A DNA stretch of 64,000 nt from Oerskovia douganii (GCF_015142735.1 NZ_JACSPN010000006.1:1-64000); one strand, 5' to 3'; positions 9,366 to 18,177 are shown, counted from the first letter of the stretch. A program made the numbers and translations. Notes: generated from the sequence alone by a model not told the origin.

Positions 9366-10268
9366 TCACCCCGCGACGAGGTCCGCGGGCGCTCGCTCCG
9401 CCGTCGGGCCCGCGACCTGTCCGACGCGCGGGCGGCGCGCCAGGTGCACGACGTACGCGACCGCGAACACCACGCCCTGCGCCACGACGATCGTCGCGGC
9501 GCTCGCCGTGTCCAGGTAGTAGCTCGCGTAGATCCCGACGACGGCGCACCCCACCGCGACGACCGGCGCGACCACGAGCATGCGGGACATGCGGTCGACC
9601 AGGAGGTAGGCCGTCGCGCCCGGCGTGATGACCAGGGCCACCACGAGCACGACCCCGACCGCCTGGAGCGCGACCACCACGGTCAGCGCGAGAGAGCCCA
9701 GGAGCAGCGCGGACAGCCGGCGCGGCGAGATCCCGACGGCGTGCGCGTGCACGGGGTCGAACGCGAACAGCGTCAGGTCGCGCCGCTTGAGCACGAGCAC
9801 CACGGTCGTCAGCGCGCCGAGCACCACGACCTGCCACAGGTCCGCGTCCGTGATGCCGAGCATGTTGCCGAACAGGATGTGCCCCAGGTCGATCTGGCTC
9901 GGCGTGACCGAGATGAGCACGATCCCGACCGCGAAGAGGGTCGTGAAGACCACGCCGATCGCCGCGTCCTCCTTGAGCCGGCTCGTGTCCCGGACCGTCC
10001 CGATCAGCGCGACCGCCCCGATCCCGAACACGAGCGCCCCCAGCGCGAACGGCACGCCCACGATGTAGGACAGCACGACCCCGGGCAGGACCGCGTGCGA
10101 GACCGCGTCCCCGAGCAGCGACCAGCCGATCATGATGAGCCAGCAGCTCAGGAGCGCGCACACGACGCTCGCGACGACCGCGACGAGCAGCGCCCGCTGC
10201 ACGAACTCGTACTCGAGGGGCGCGGCGAGCCACGCGCCCGCGGCGGCGAGCAGGTCGAACGGGTTCAT
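9366..10268 (-). CDS. Manganese/zinc ABC transporter permease
   Basis: A 300-residue member of the ABC-3 (ZnuB/MntB) permease family with about eight membrane helices. It carries the family segment WSLLGDAVSHAVLPGVVLSY near residue 50 and DPVHAHAVGISPRR in the loop that contacts the ATPase. It forms the membrane channel of an importer with the ATPase and the binding lipoprotein encoded upstream. Its ATG overlaps the ATPase stop by four bases (ATGA at 10265-10268), so the two are translationally coupled. The C-terminus ends in a short hydrophilic tail. Confidence 0.92.
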   Translation of the reverse strand: MNPFDLLAAAGAWLAAPLEYEFVQRALLVAVVASVVCALLSCWLIMIGWSLLGDAVSHAVLPGVVLSYIVGVPFALGALVFGIGAVALIGTVRDTSRLKEDAAIGVVFTTLFAVGIVLISVTPSQIDLGHILFGNMLGITDADLWQVVVLGALTTVVLVLKRRDLTLFAFDPVHAHAVGISPRRLSALLLGSLALTVVVALQAVGVVLVVALVITPGATAYLLVDRMSRMLVVAPVVAVGCAVVGIYASYYLDTASAATIVVAQGVVFAVAYVVHLARRPRVGQVAGPTAERAPADLVAG

Positions 10269-11137
10269 CGGGTGGCTCCCTCGGTCGTGGCGGAGCCGTG
10301 CGGCGTCCGGGCTGCTCCTGCGCCGTCCTCGCCCCGGCTCGCGGCGAGCGGGTCGATCCCGAACGTGCGGGCGAGGTTCTCGGGGCGCAGCACCACGTCG
10401 GGCGGCCCGGTCAGGATGACGCGGCGCTGGAGCAGGATCGCGTCGTCGACCAGGTCCGGCAGGGACGTGAGGTCGTGCGTCGAGACCAGGACGGCGCAGC
10501 CCGATGCCGCGAGCCCTCGCAGGACCGCGGTGATCTGCGCCTCGGAGACCTTGTCGACCCCCGCGAACGGCTCGTCGAGGAGCAGCAGCCGGGCGCCCTG
10601 CGCGATGGCGCGCGCGACGAAGACCCGCTTGCGCTGCCCGCCGGACAGCCGGCCGATCTGGCGGTGCGCGAGATCCGCGAGCCCCACCCGGTCCAGGGCG
10701 TCCGCCACGGCACGGCGGTCCTGGGCACGGACACGACGCGTGGGCCCCATGCCGCCGTAGCGCCCCATGGTCACGACGTCGCGCACGTCGACCGGGAACG
10801 CCCAGTCCACGTCCTCGGACTGCGGGACGTACCCCACGAGCCCGTCCTTGCGGGCGGCGTCCGCGTCCCGGCCGTAGACGCGCACGTCTCCGGTCCACGT
10901 CACGCCCGTGCCGCGCGTCATGCCCATGACGGACCGGAACAGCGTCGACTTCCCCGAGCCGTTGGCTCCGATCAGCCCCGTCACGGTGCCCGGGGCGAGC
11001 GTCAGGGCGACGTCCTCGAGCGCGAGCACCTCGCGGTAGCGGACCGTGAGCCCGGAGACGTGGAGCGCGGGTGCCGCGACCGCCGCAGCCGGGGTGCCGG
11101 CCGCAGGCGCGCCCGGGACCGCGCGACCGCCGCTCAC
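10265..11137 (-). CDS. Manganese/zinc ABC transporter ATP-binding protein
   Basis: A 290-residue ABC ATPase of the MntB/ZnuC type. The first ~24 residues are a Pro/Ala linker; the ABC domain then begins at LHVSGLTVRYREV. Walker A is GANGSGKS, the signature is LSGGQRKR, and Walker B ends RLLLLDEPFAGVD, followed by the H-loop STHDLTSLPDLVD. The GTG start at 11137 overlaps the stop of the binding-protein gene (GTGA), and its stop overlaps the permease start. The three genes thus form one tightly coupled operon. Confidence 0.92.
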   Translation of the reverse strand: MSGGRAVPGAPAAGTPAAAVAAPALHVSGLTVRYREVLALEDVALTLAPGTVTGLIGANGSGKSTLFRSVMGMTRGTGVTWTGDVRVYGRDADAARKDGLVGYVPQSEDVDWAFPVDVRDVVTMGRYGGMGPTRRVRAQDRRAVADALDRVGLADLAHRQIGRLSGGQRKRVFVARAIAQGARLLLLDEPFAGVDKVSEAQITAVLRGLAASGCAVLVSTHDLTSLPDLVDDAILLQRRVILTGPPDVVLRPENLARTFGIDPLAASRGEDGAGAARTPHGSATTEGATR

Positions 11138-12099
11138 GGCTCGCCCCGCAGGCCCGCGCTGATGACGCGGGCGTCGTGGGCGAGCAGGTCGAGGTAGGTG
11201 GGGACGTCGCCGTCGGGCCGCGAGAGCGAGTCGACGTAGAGCGTGCCCGCGTACGTCGCACCCGTCTCCGCGGCGACCTGGCGCTGCGCGGAGTCCGAGA
11301 CGGTCGTCTCGCAGAACACCGCGCGCACGTCGTTGTCGCGGACGTGGTCGATGACGCGGGCGACCTGCTGGGGCGTGCCCTGCTGGTCGGCGTTGACGGG
11401 CCACAGGAACTTCTCGTCGAGGCCGACGTCCCGGGCCAGGTAGGAGAACGCCCCCTCGCACGTCACGAGGACGCGCGACCCGGCCGGGACCTGGTCGACC
11501 TCCGCCGCGAGCTCGCGCCCCACGGCCTCGATCCGCTCGGCGTAGCCGGCGGCGTTCGCACGGTAGTCCGCGGCGTGGGCCGGGTCCGCCTCCGCGAAGG
11601 CCTCGCCGATGTTGCGGGCGTAGATCGCACCGTTGACGGGAGACATCCAGGCGTGCGGGTTGGGCCGTCCGTCGTACGCGCCTGAGCCGATCTCGATCAC
11701 GTCGACGCCGTCGGAGACCGTGACGTGCGGGGCGTCGAGCCGCGCGACGAAGGGCTCGAACCACTTCTCGAGCCCGAGCCCGTTGTCGAGCACCAGGTCC
11801 GCGCTCGCGGCGCGGCGCAGGTCGGCGGGCGTGGGCTCGTAGCCGTGGATCTCGGCGCCGACCTTGGTGAGCGAGGAGACCTCGACGTGCTCTCCCCCGA
11901 CCTCGCGGGCCATGTCGGCCAGGACGGTGAAGGTCGTCAGGACCTCCAGGCGCCCGACGGCGGCGCTCACCTCGGCGACGCCACCCGCCGGGGGCGCGGG
12001 GTCGCCCTGGGCGGCGTCGACCGCGCAGCCCGTCAGGAGGAGGAGGGCGGCGCCCGCGAGGAGTCCTTTGACCCCTGCACGAAGTCGAAAGTTCGGCAT
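11134..12099 (-). CDS. Manganese/zinc ABC transporter substrate-binding lipoprotein
   Basis: About 321 residues, cluster A-I (ZnuA/PsaA/MntC-type) metal-binding protein. A lipoprotein signal ends in the lipobox LLTGC, so the mature protein is anchored outside the membrane. Metal ligands are suggested by IHGYEPTP, PNPHAWMSP and the later CEGAFSY and FCETTVSD segments. No His-rich zinc loop is seen, which fits manganese better than zinc. The ATG at 12099 lies at the centre of a perfect operator dyad and has no ribosome binding site. TAAAGT ends five bases upstream, so translation is probably leaderless. First gene of the operon. Confidence 0.9.
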   Translation of the reverse strand: MPNFRLRAGVKGLLAGAALLLLTGCAVDAAQGDPAPPAGGVAEVSAAVGRLEVLTTFTVLADMAREVGGEHVEVSSLTKVGAEIHGYEPTPADLRRAASADLVLDNGLGLEKWFEPFVARLDAPHVTVSDGVDVIEIGSGAYDGRPNPHAWMSPVNGAIYARNIGEAFAEADPAHAADYRANAAGYAERIEAVGRELAAEVDQVPAGSRVLVTCEGAFSYLARDVGLDEKFLWPVNADQQGTPQQVARVIDHVRDNDVRAVFCETTVSDSAQRQVAAETGATYAGTLYVDSLSRPDGDVPTYLDLLAHDARVISAGLRGEP

Positions 12100-12134
12100 A
12101 CCGAACTTTAGCGCGCCGAGTGTCGCCGGGTCGA
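12088..12134 (-). promoter_or_regulatory. MntR-type operator over the leaderless promoter and start codon
   Basis: AAAGTTCGG (12088-12096) and CCGAACTTT (12101-12109) form a perfect 9-bp dyad spaced by CATA, which is the ATG region on the coding strand. The minus-strand -10 TAAAGT (12110-12105) overlaps one arm, and TCGACC 18 bases further upstream is a plausible -35. Repressor binding would cover -10, transcription start and start codon together. The form resembles DtxR/MntR operators; assignment to the nearby regulator is inference. Confidence 0.65.
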
Positions 12135-12170
12135 GTCCACCCACCGTGCCGTACCCGCGGCCCGCGGGCC

Positions 12171-12884
12171 TCAGGGTGAGGGGGTCAGGACCTGCGGTCC
12201 CCGCGCCAGCTCGAGCAGCATCTCGACCGTCCCGGTCGGTTCGACCGTGACGAACGGCAGCTCCGGCACGCTCACGCCGTAGTCGGCGAACGTCACCGGG
12301 ATCGCACCGCTCACCTGGACCCCGTCACCGGACCGCCGGGCCTCGAGCGCCACGGTCACGGGCTCCGTGACGTCCCGGATCGTGAGCGTGCCGCGCGCCT
12401 CGACCGTCAGGGGCTCGTCCCCCTCGATCCCGGAGAGGTCGACCGGCGTCGTGAGGACGAACACCGCGTTGGGGTAGACGTCGGTCTCGAGCAGACGCCG
12501 GAACGCATCGTCACGCACCACGCTGTCGCTCGCGATGGACCCCGTCCCCACCGTGACCTCGGCCCGGGCGAGCTCCCCGTCCTCGACCACGAGCGAGCCC
12601 CCGACCTCCTCCGTGCGTCCGACGACCGTCCCCTTCTCCCCGCTCAGGACCTCGTCGACCCGGTACCCCGCCTGGGACCCCGCGCCGACGATCCACGCAC
12701 CGTCCGGGTCGAAGGGCCCCGGGGCCGGGGACTGCGACGGAGCGGCGCTCTCGCCGGGGGTCTGCAGGCCCAACGGTGGCGGCGCGTTCCCGACCGAGAT
12801 GCGCGCCACGAGGTACGGCCCGGCGAGCACGATCACCAGCGCCGCGACGACCGCGACGAGGATCCACCGGGCGCCTCTGCTCAT
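12171..12884 (-). CDS. Membrane-anchored YceI-family protein
   Basis: About 237 residues. One N-terminal membrane anchor (WILVAVVAALVIVLAGPYLVA) is followed by a Ser/Pro linker and a YceI lipocalin-like domain. That domain includes DGAWIVGAGSQAGYRVDE and TIRDVTEPVTV. YceI proteins are extracytoplasmic beta-barrels that bind polyisoprenoids or amphiphiles; the exact role here is unknown. I chose the ATG at 12884. An alternative GTG at 12965, just after the upstream stop and behind GAGGG, would add 27 residues, but that stretch uses rare AGA and ATA codons. The gene follows the metallophosphoesterase on the same strand and may share its transcript. Confidence 0.8.
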   Translation of the reverse strand: MSRGARWILVAVVAALVIVLAGPYLVARISVGNAPPPLGLQTPGESAAPSQSPAPGPFDPDGAWIVGAGSQAGYRVDEVLSGEKGTVVGRTEEVGGSLVVEDGELARAEVTVGTGSIASDSVVRDDAFRRLLETDVYPNAVFVLTTPVDLSGIEGDEPLTVEARGTLTIRDVTEPVTVALEARRSGDGVQVSGAIPVTFADYGVSVPELPFVTVEPTGTVEMLLELARGPQVLTPSP

Positions 12885-12969
12885 GCCCCGTATTCTGCCG
12901 TGCCGCACGACCTCCCCCGGACCCTCGGGGTCCGGTTCACCCGCTCCGTCGGGTTCGCTCACGAGTCCC

Positions 12970-14886
12970 TCACCCCTCCCCTGCGGCCGCCGGCCCGACC
13001 CCGACCGGGGTGGCCCCGGCCGCACCGGCCGGAGCCGGACCGGCAGGCTCGTCCGCGCCCCCGTCACCGGCACCCTCCGGAGCGCCCTCCGGGACCGTCG
13101 TGGTCTCCGGCAGGACCGTGCCGTCGGGGACCGTCGTGCCGTCGGGCAGGACCTCCTCGTCGACGGGCACGGGGAACGGCTCGCGCGCCGAGACCTGGGC
13201 CGAGCCGTCCGGGAAGACCTGCACGAGCTGCCAGTCCACGAACTCCCGGTACACCGGGTCGAACCGCAGGACGGTCATCTCCGCGACGCCCCGGAGCGGC
13301 CCCACGGTGGGTTCGCCCGTCTCCGCGCCGGCGGTGCTCCCGTTCACGTAGCGGATGCCGAGCCCGAACTGCGCCGGACCGCTCCGGCGGTGGTTGTGGC
13401 CCGATACCTGGACGGGCACGCACCCGGACTCGAGGGCCTCGTTCCCGGCCCGCGGCGTGTGGACCAGGAGCAGGTCGACCCCGTCCTGCGCGTCGCACGC
13501 GGTCTGCGCGAGCCGCTCGGCCTGCTCGGAGGGCGTCTCGGGGCGAGCCGTCTTGGAACCGGCCCCGATCCTCGTCTCGAGCGCGTCCCGGTCGCCGAGG
13601 ATGCGGACGCCGTCGACCTCGACCACGTCGCCGTCGAGGATCTTGACGCCTCGCCTGCGCTCCTGCGCCGAGGTCTCGACGCTGTCGTGGTTCCCGTCCG
13701 CGACGACCATCGTGGCGCCGTCGGGCACCGCGGAGATGAACGAGTTGACGCAGAACTGCTCGACGCTCGTCCCGTTCATCGTGGTGTCGCCCGCGTTGAG
13801 GACGATGTCCGCGCCGGAGCGCAGGCCCGCGGTCCGGATGAGCGGTGTCATGCCGGTGTTGCAGTGCAGGTCGGAGATCACCAGCATCGTGACGAGATCG
13901 TCCTCGGGCGTCGCCGTCGGCTCCTCGGTGGGGCTCGCGCCGTCCCGGGCGTCGCCCGCCTCCGTGTCCGGCGACGCCGTCGCCCCGGCGGGGCCCTCGG
14001 GACCTGCCGTCCCGTCGAGGGGCGCACCCGTCGCGCCGGTCGGGTCCTGCGTGCCGGCCCCGTCCGTGCCGTTCCCGGCGTCATCGGCGGCGTCGAGCTC
14101 GGCGGCGGCGGCCGCCTCGAGCGCGTCCCGCTCGTCCCACGCGGCCTCGAGCGCGTCGTCGGCCGCCGCGTAGAACGCCTCGTTGTCCTTGTAGGCGGTC
14201 ATGAGCATGCCGCCGTAGGTGTCCACGACGCCCGCGAGCCGACCCGTGATCCTGGCCCCCTCGAGAGCGGTGCCGGCGAACACCGCGGAGGCCGGGCGGG
14301 AGCTCGTGTCCTCGGGCTCCTCGCCGGACGCCGAGACCACGCCGAAGACGAGCGAGACCACGACGACGCCCGCGGTGATCTCCCAGGTCCGCGGAGCGAG
14401 CGCCGCGGAGAGCTCGGCGCGTCGACCGCGGCCCAGCAGGAGGTAGAGCGCCGCGCCGCCCGCCGCGACCACGAGGATCGCGAGCCCCGTGCGTCGCAGC
14501 GCGTCGACGACGAGGGCACGCGCGACCTGGTCGATCGTGTCCTGCGGACCGCTGAAGAACTGGAGGTAGCCCTGGAGGTCCTGGGTGAGCGCGGCGATCG
14601 TGGTGGCCTGGTCGAACGCCGTGAGGTCCGCGGGGATCTCCTCGACCGTGATCCTGGCGCCGAGCCCGGCGGGCAGCGGCGAGTCGATCTCGAGCGTGCC
14701 GAGCGGACCCAGGTCGACCACGACGAGGCTGTCGTTCGTCACCTCGTAGCGAGCCTCGTGGGGGCCGAGGCTCAGGTCCGCGGTCGCGGTGGTGACGCCG
14801 AAGACGAGGCAGGGGATGAGGAGGGCGAGCCCGACCAGCGTGCGTCGGACCCAGCGGGGCGGGGTGTGACGGGGGCGATTCATCAC
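12970..14886 (-). CDS. Membrane-bound metallophosphoesterase
   Basis: A 638-residue calcineurin-like phosphoesterase. There is one membrane helix near residues 15-37, then an extracytoplasmic-looking region, and two more helices near 125-150 and 170-185. An Ala/Asp/Thr/Pro-rich low-complexity linker (about 240-330) precedes the catalytic domain. The metal-binding motifs are D-x-H (D339, H341 in ISDLHCN), GD (NAGDTT), GNHD (near 397-400) and GHNH (near 496-499). The C-terminus is Pro/Ala/Gly-rich. The substrate is unknown. The topology suggests the catalytic domain faces one side on a long tether. A ribosome binding site (GAGAGGTG) directly precedes the ATG pair at 14886/14883. Confidence 0.85.
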   Translation of the reverse strand: MMNRPRHTPPRWVRRTLVGLALLIPCLVFGVTTATADLSLGPHEARYEVTNDSLVVVDLGPLGTLEIDSPLPAGLGARITVEEIPADLTAFDQATTIAALTQDLQGYLQFFSGPQDTIDQVARALVVDALRRTGLAILVVAAGGAALYLLLGRGRRAELSAALAPRTWEITAGVVVVSLVFGVVSASGEEPEDTSSRPASAVFAGTALEGARITGRLAGVVDTYGGMLMTAYKDNEAFYAAADDALEAAWDERDALEAAAAAELDAADDAGNGTDGAGTQDPTGATGAPLDGTAGPEGPAGATASPDTEAGDARDGASPTEEPTATPEDDLVTMLVISDLHCNTGMTPLIRTAGLRSGADIVLNAGDTTMNGTSVEQFCVNSFISAVPDGATMVVADGNHDSVETSAQERRRGVKILDGDVVEVDGVRILGDRDALETRIGAGSKTARPETPSEQAERLAQTACDAQDGVDLLLVHTPRAGNEALESGCVPVQVSGHNHRRSGPAQFGLGIRYVNGSTAGAETGEPTVGPLRGVAEMTVLRFDPVYREFVDWQLVQVFPDGSAQVSAREPFPVPVDEEVLPDGTTVPDGTVLPETTTVPEGAPEGAGDGGADEPAGPAPAGAAGATPVGVGPAAAGEG

Positions 14887-14907
14887 CTCTCACCCTTCCT
14901 GATCCAT

Positions 14908-14947
14908 CACCCGGATGCCAGCGGGCTCGCTCGCCGGCATCCGGGTG
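14908..14947 (-). terminator. Terminator hairpin after the drug exporter
   Basis: CACCCGGATGCC (14908-14919) pairs perfectly with GGCATCCGGGTG (14936-14947), and the 16-base loop can fold further (AGCG with CGCT). It begins five bases beyond the MFS stop at 14952 and before the metallophosphoesterase start. No strong T-run is present. Confidence 0.6.
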
Positions 14948-14951
14948 AATG

Positions 14952-16532
14952 TCACGAACGTGCCGTGCGCAGCGCGACGAGCGCGATCCCGGTCGCCACG
15001 AGCATGAGCGCGAACCCGATCCACGACGTGGTCCCGACCCCGCTGCCGAAGGCCTCGTGAGCCGAGGCGAGCAGCGCCTGCGCCTGGTCGGCGGGCAGGG
15101 TCTGCGCGACCTGGGTCGCTCCGCCGAGGGTCTCGGCGGCCGCCGTGGCGTCCGCCGCCGCCACGCCGTCGGGCACGACGACGTTGCGGTGGTACGACGC
15201 CGTGAGGATGCTCCCGAGGACAGCCGTGCCGAGCACGGCGCCGACCTCGTACGCGGTCTCCGAGATGGCCGAGGCGGCTCCCGCCTTGTCGGCCGGCACC
15301 GCGGACACGATCAGGTCGTTCGACACCGTCTCGGCGGCACCGATCCCGATCGCGAGGATCACGAACGCCCCGACGAGGCCCATGAGGGTGCTCGCGCCCG
15401 CGCTCAGGGCGACGGCCGCGTACCCCGCGGCGGCGAACAGGAGCGCACCGGCGACGACGAGCGCGGGACGGACGCGGCGGACCACCCGGACCACGAGGAG
15501 CCCTGCGACGATCATCGCGACGAGCCCCGGCAGGAGCGCATAGCCGGCCTCCATGGGGCTCAGGCCCAGCACGAGCTGGACGTCCTGCGACACGAAGAAC
15601 AGGAAACCGACGAGGGAGAACACGGACAGCAGGTTGATGACGACCGCGCCCGAGAACTCTCCGCGCCGGAACAGGCGCACGTCGATCATGGGGTCGGGAC
15701 GCCCGAGCTGGCGGCGCACGAACGCCCACCCGGCGACCAGGCCGAGGGCGAGGGCGCCGACCGCGAGCACGCTCGGGCCGGACTTCGCGAGGGTCTTGAT
15801 GCCGAGCACGATCGGGGCCATGGTCGCCATGGAGAGCACGATCGAGACGACGTCGACCCGGCCCGGGTTCGCGTCCTTCGACTCGGGCACGAAGATCGGC
15901 GCGAGCACCAGGAGCAGCACGAGCACCGGGACGGCGAGCAGGAAGACCGAGCCCCACCACGAGTGCTCGAGCAGGAACCCGCCCGCGATGGGTCCGATCG
16001 CGTTGCCGGCCGCGAAGCCGGCCGCCCACACGGCGATCGCGAGCCGCCGCTCCTCGCGGTCGGTGAAGATGTTGCGCAGCAGCGAGAGCGTCGGGGGCAT
16101 GATCATGGCGCCGAAGAACCCGAGCCCGGCCCGCGAGGCCACGAGGGCCTCGGCGCTCGGCGCGTAGGCGGCGACGACCGAGACGGCGGCGAACCCGACC
16201 GCGCCGGTCAGGAGCAGCCTGCGGCGACCGATGCGGTCGGCGAACGAGCCCATCGAGACGAGCAGGCCCGCGAGCACGAGCGGGTAGACGTCGATCATCC
16301 ACAGCAGCTGGGTGCCGGTGGGTCGCAGCGCCTCGGAGATCTGGGGCAGCGCGAAGGTGAGCACCGTGTTGTCGATCGAGACGAGCAGCACGGGAAGCAT
16401 GAGCACGGCGAGCGCGACCCAGCGGCGGTTGCGGGTCAGGGGCGAACCGGGGGTGCTGGTCGCGACGCCCTGCGAGGCGCCCGGGGTGCCGTGGGGGTCC
16501 CGGGGCGTCCGGAGGTCCTGGACGAGAGTCAC
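14952..16532 (-). CDS. MFS drug exporter, DHA2 (QacA/SmvA-like) family
   Basis: A 526-residue, probably 14-helix proton antiporter of the cytoplasmic membrane, DHA2 family. Seen are the antiporter motif C region (GFAAGNAIGPIAGGFLLE), the DNTVLTFALPQI opening helix and GSFADRIGRRRLLL (motif A). Members export quaternary ammonium compounds and dyes; the substrate here is not determinable. It starts at the GTG 16532 behind AAAGGAC. It is divergent from a TetR gene, and two tandem operator dyads lie between them, so repression by that TetR is very likely. Confidence 0.9.
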   Translation of the reverse strand: MTLVQDLRTPRDPHGTPGASQGVATSTPGSPLTRNRRWVALAVLMLPVLLVSIDNTVLTFALPQISEALRPTGTQLLWMIDVYPLVLAGLLVSMGSFADRIGRRRLLLTGAVGFAAVSVVAAYAPSAEALVASRAGLGFFGAMIMPPTLSLLRNIFTDREERRLAIAVWAAGFAAGNAIGPIAGGFLLEHSWWGSVFLLAVPVLVLLLVLAPIFVPESKDANPGRVDVVSIVLSMATMAPIVLGIKTLAKSGPSVLAVGALALGLVAGWAFVRRQLGRPDPMIDVRLFRRGEFSGAVVINLLSVFSLVGFLFFVSQDVQLVLGLSPMEAGYALLPGLVAMIVAGLLVVRVVRRVRPALVVAGALLFAAAGYAAVALSAGASTLMGLVGAFVILAIGIGAAETVSNDLIVSAVPADKAGAASAISETAYEVGAVLGTAVLGSILTASYHRNVVVPDGVAAADATAAAETLGGATQVAQTLPADQAQALLASAHEAFGSGVGTTSWIGFALMLVATGIALVALRTARS

Positions 16533-16590
16533 GGGAGTGTCCTTTCACGTACGAGGACGGCTGGGGCGACGCTGTGGCGTCGGACTTCCA

Positions 16591-16629
16591 ACCGTCCAGA
16601 CGGTATAGTAACCGTCCGGACGGTACACT
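16591..16629. promoter_or_regulatory. Tandem TetR operators with overlapping -10
   Basis: Two near-identical dyads occur: ACCGTC-CA-GACGGT (16591-16604) and ACCGTC-CG-GACGGT (16611-16624), 20 bases centre to centre, or two helical turns. For the TetR gene, TACACT (16624-16629) is a -10 six bases before the ATG at 16636 and touches the second dyad. Binding would shut both divergent genes. Confidence 0.8.
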
Positions 16630-16635
16630 TTCAAG

Positions 16636-17205
16636 ATGCCGCCGCCCCCTGCTGCCCGCGCCAAGGTCCTCGAGGCGTTCGCCACGCTGCTCGTGACCCA
16701 GGGCGAACGTGCCGCCACGCTCGACGCGGTCGCCGCCGAGGCCGGGGTCTCCAAGGGAGGCCTGCTCTACCACTTCGGCTCCAAGGCAGCCCTCGCCGAG
16801 GGGCTCATGGAGCTCCTGCGCGAGCTGACCGCCGCCGACGTCGAGGCCATGCGCACGGCCCCCGCAGGCCCGGTCGACTACTTCATCCGGACCTCGGCCG
16901 ACTCCGACAGCGGCTTCGAGCTCGTCTACGTCGCCGTCTCCCGGCTCGCCCAGGGCAGCTACCCGCAGGCCCGCGCCGCGCTCGACGACGCCCACGACGC
17001 ATGGTCCGGAGCCGTGCTCGAGGTCGTCGGCGACCCGGTCCTGACGCGCGCGATCATGCTCATCGGCGACGGTCTCTACGCCCAGGCGAGCGACCACATC
17101 GCGAGCGGCTCCTCGCCCTCCGCGACAGAGGCGGACCGAGCGGGCTCGATCGACGACCTCCTCGACCTGATCGACGAGATGGTCGCGCTCCGCACCCACG
17201 GCTGA
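16636..17205 (+). CDS. TetR-family repressor of the divergent exporter
   Basis: A 189-residue TetR regulator. The N-terminal helix-turn-helix reads ATLDAVAAEAGVSKGGLLYHFGSKAALAEG (about residues 25-54), and the C-terminal ligand/dimer domain is TetR_C-like. It is divergent from the QacA-like exporter with two shared operators between, the standard layout of a drug-inducible efflux pair. TACACT, six bases before the ATG, predicts a leaderless mRNA. No ribosome binding site is seen. Confidence 0.92.
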   Translation: MPPPPAARAKVLEAFATLLVTQGERAATLDAVAAEAGVSKGGLLYHFGSKAALAEGLMELLRELTAADVEAMRTAPAGPVDYFIRTSADSDSGFELVYVAVSRLAQGSYPQARAALDDAHDAWSGAVLEVVGDPVLTRAIMLIGDGLYAQASDHIASGSSPSATEADRAGSIDDLLDLIDEMVALRTHG

Positions 17206-17544
17206 CGCCACGGGCGGGCGCCCCGGGCTCGACCTGCGCGGCGCCGTCGGGCGTCCGCACCCAGCCTGGACGTGCGGGAGGCGTCGGCCGCCCCCAGTGG
17301 CAACCGACGCCCCGTCCTCCCGCACACCTCATGCGGTCCCCCGCCCTGCACGCAGAGCAGGGAGATCCCGTACCCCACCCCGGTCCCACGGTCCGTAGCG
17401 TGGAAACCCCCGGGGCGACGCCGGTCAGGGAGTGCCCAAGGGACACCCAAGGACCAGTGTCACCCCTCGCGCCCCCGTTCGCCAGACCACGTGCCCCGGC
17501 AGTTGCGCGATGCACACCGCGCCGGAGGTCGACGCACGCCGTCC
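17206..17544. other. Gene-free region with one long hairpin
   Basis: No convincing coding frame lies between the TetR gene and the convergent SGNH gene. It holds one large inverted repeat: GTGCGGGAGG (17272-17281) pairs with CCTCCCGCAC (17316-17325), with an inner CGTCGG/CCGACG pairing. This may end the TetR transcript. No T-run, tRNA or known riboswitch pattern was recognised in the rest. Confidence 0.5.
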
Positions 17545-18177
17545 TCAGCCCAGTCGCACCGCTGCGAGCCAGGCCTCGGCGAGGAGGTCGTGCCCCGCGG
17601 GCGTGGGGTGCACGCCGTCGTACGCCCAGGCCTGCGGGCCGAGCCCGCTCGTCGCCACGGCCTGCGCGAACGGGCCGTCGGTCGCGACAAGGGCGAGCCC
17701 CTGCTCCGCAGCGAGCCGCCGCACGACCTGGATCTTGGGGTCGAGGTCCTCGCGCCACGCCCACTGCTCGGCGCGGACGGGCACCAGGAAGGGCTCGACC
17801 AGGACGATCGCGGCCTGCGGAGCCCCCGCGCGGGTACGGTCCAGCAGGTCGCGGTACCCGGCCTCGAACGCCTCGGTGCTCGTCGCGTCCTCCCGGTCGT
17901 AGCGTCGCCAGGTGTCGTTGATGCCGATCTTGATCGACACGAGGTCCGGCTCGAGGGCGAGGACGTCGTCGTCCCACCGAGCCTGCAGGTCAACGACCCG
18001 GTGACCGCTCACGCCACGGTTGAGCACCTCGACCCCGTGCCGGCCGCACACGCCCGCGACCCGGGCCGCGTACCCGTGCCCCAGCCCGAACTCCCCCTCG
18101 GCGAGCCGCCCCGCGTCCGTGATCGAGTCGCCGACCAGCACCGCGCGCGAGCCCGCCACCAGCACCGGGCGGTTCAC
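17545..18177 (-). CDS. SGNH/GDSL hydrolase, candidate sialate O-acetylesterase
   Basis: A 210-residue SGNH esterase with all four blocks: GDSITDAG (Ser near residue 18), NRGVSGHRV (Gly), GINDTW (Asn) and DGVHPTPAGH (Asp-His). It has no signal peptide, so it acts in the cytoplasm. Its GTG start overlaps the stop of the nanR-like gene (GTGA at 18174-18177), so it belongs to the sialic acid locus. From that context I infer it may remove O-acetyl groups from imported sialic acids before the lyase step. The sequence itself shows only an ester hydrolase. Confidence 0.85.
   Translation of the reverse strand: MNRPVLVAGSRAVLVGDSITDAGRLAEGEFGLGHGYAARVAGVCGRHGVEVLNRGVSGHRVVDLQARWDDDVLALEPDLVSIKIGINDTWRRYDREDATSTEAFEAGYRDLLDRTRAGAPQAAIVLVEPFLVPVRAEQWAWREDLDPKIQVVRRLAAEQGLALVATDGPFAQAVATSGLGPQAWAYDGVHPTPAGHDLLAEAWLAAVRLG

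Noticed and set aside
17391-17544. Possible riboswitch or small gene before the SGNH gene region
   Set aside because: The text has runs of C and G but no conserved aptamer signature, and no gene follows on the plus strand.
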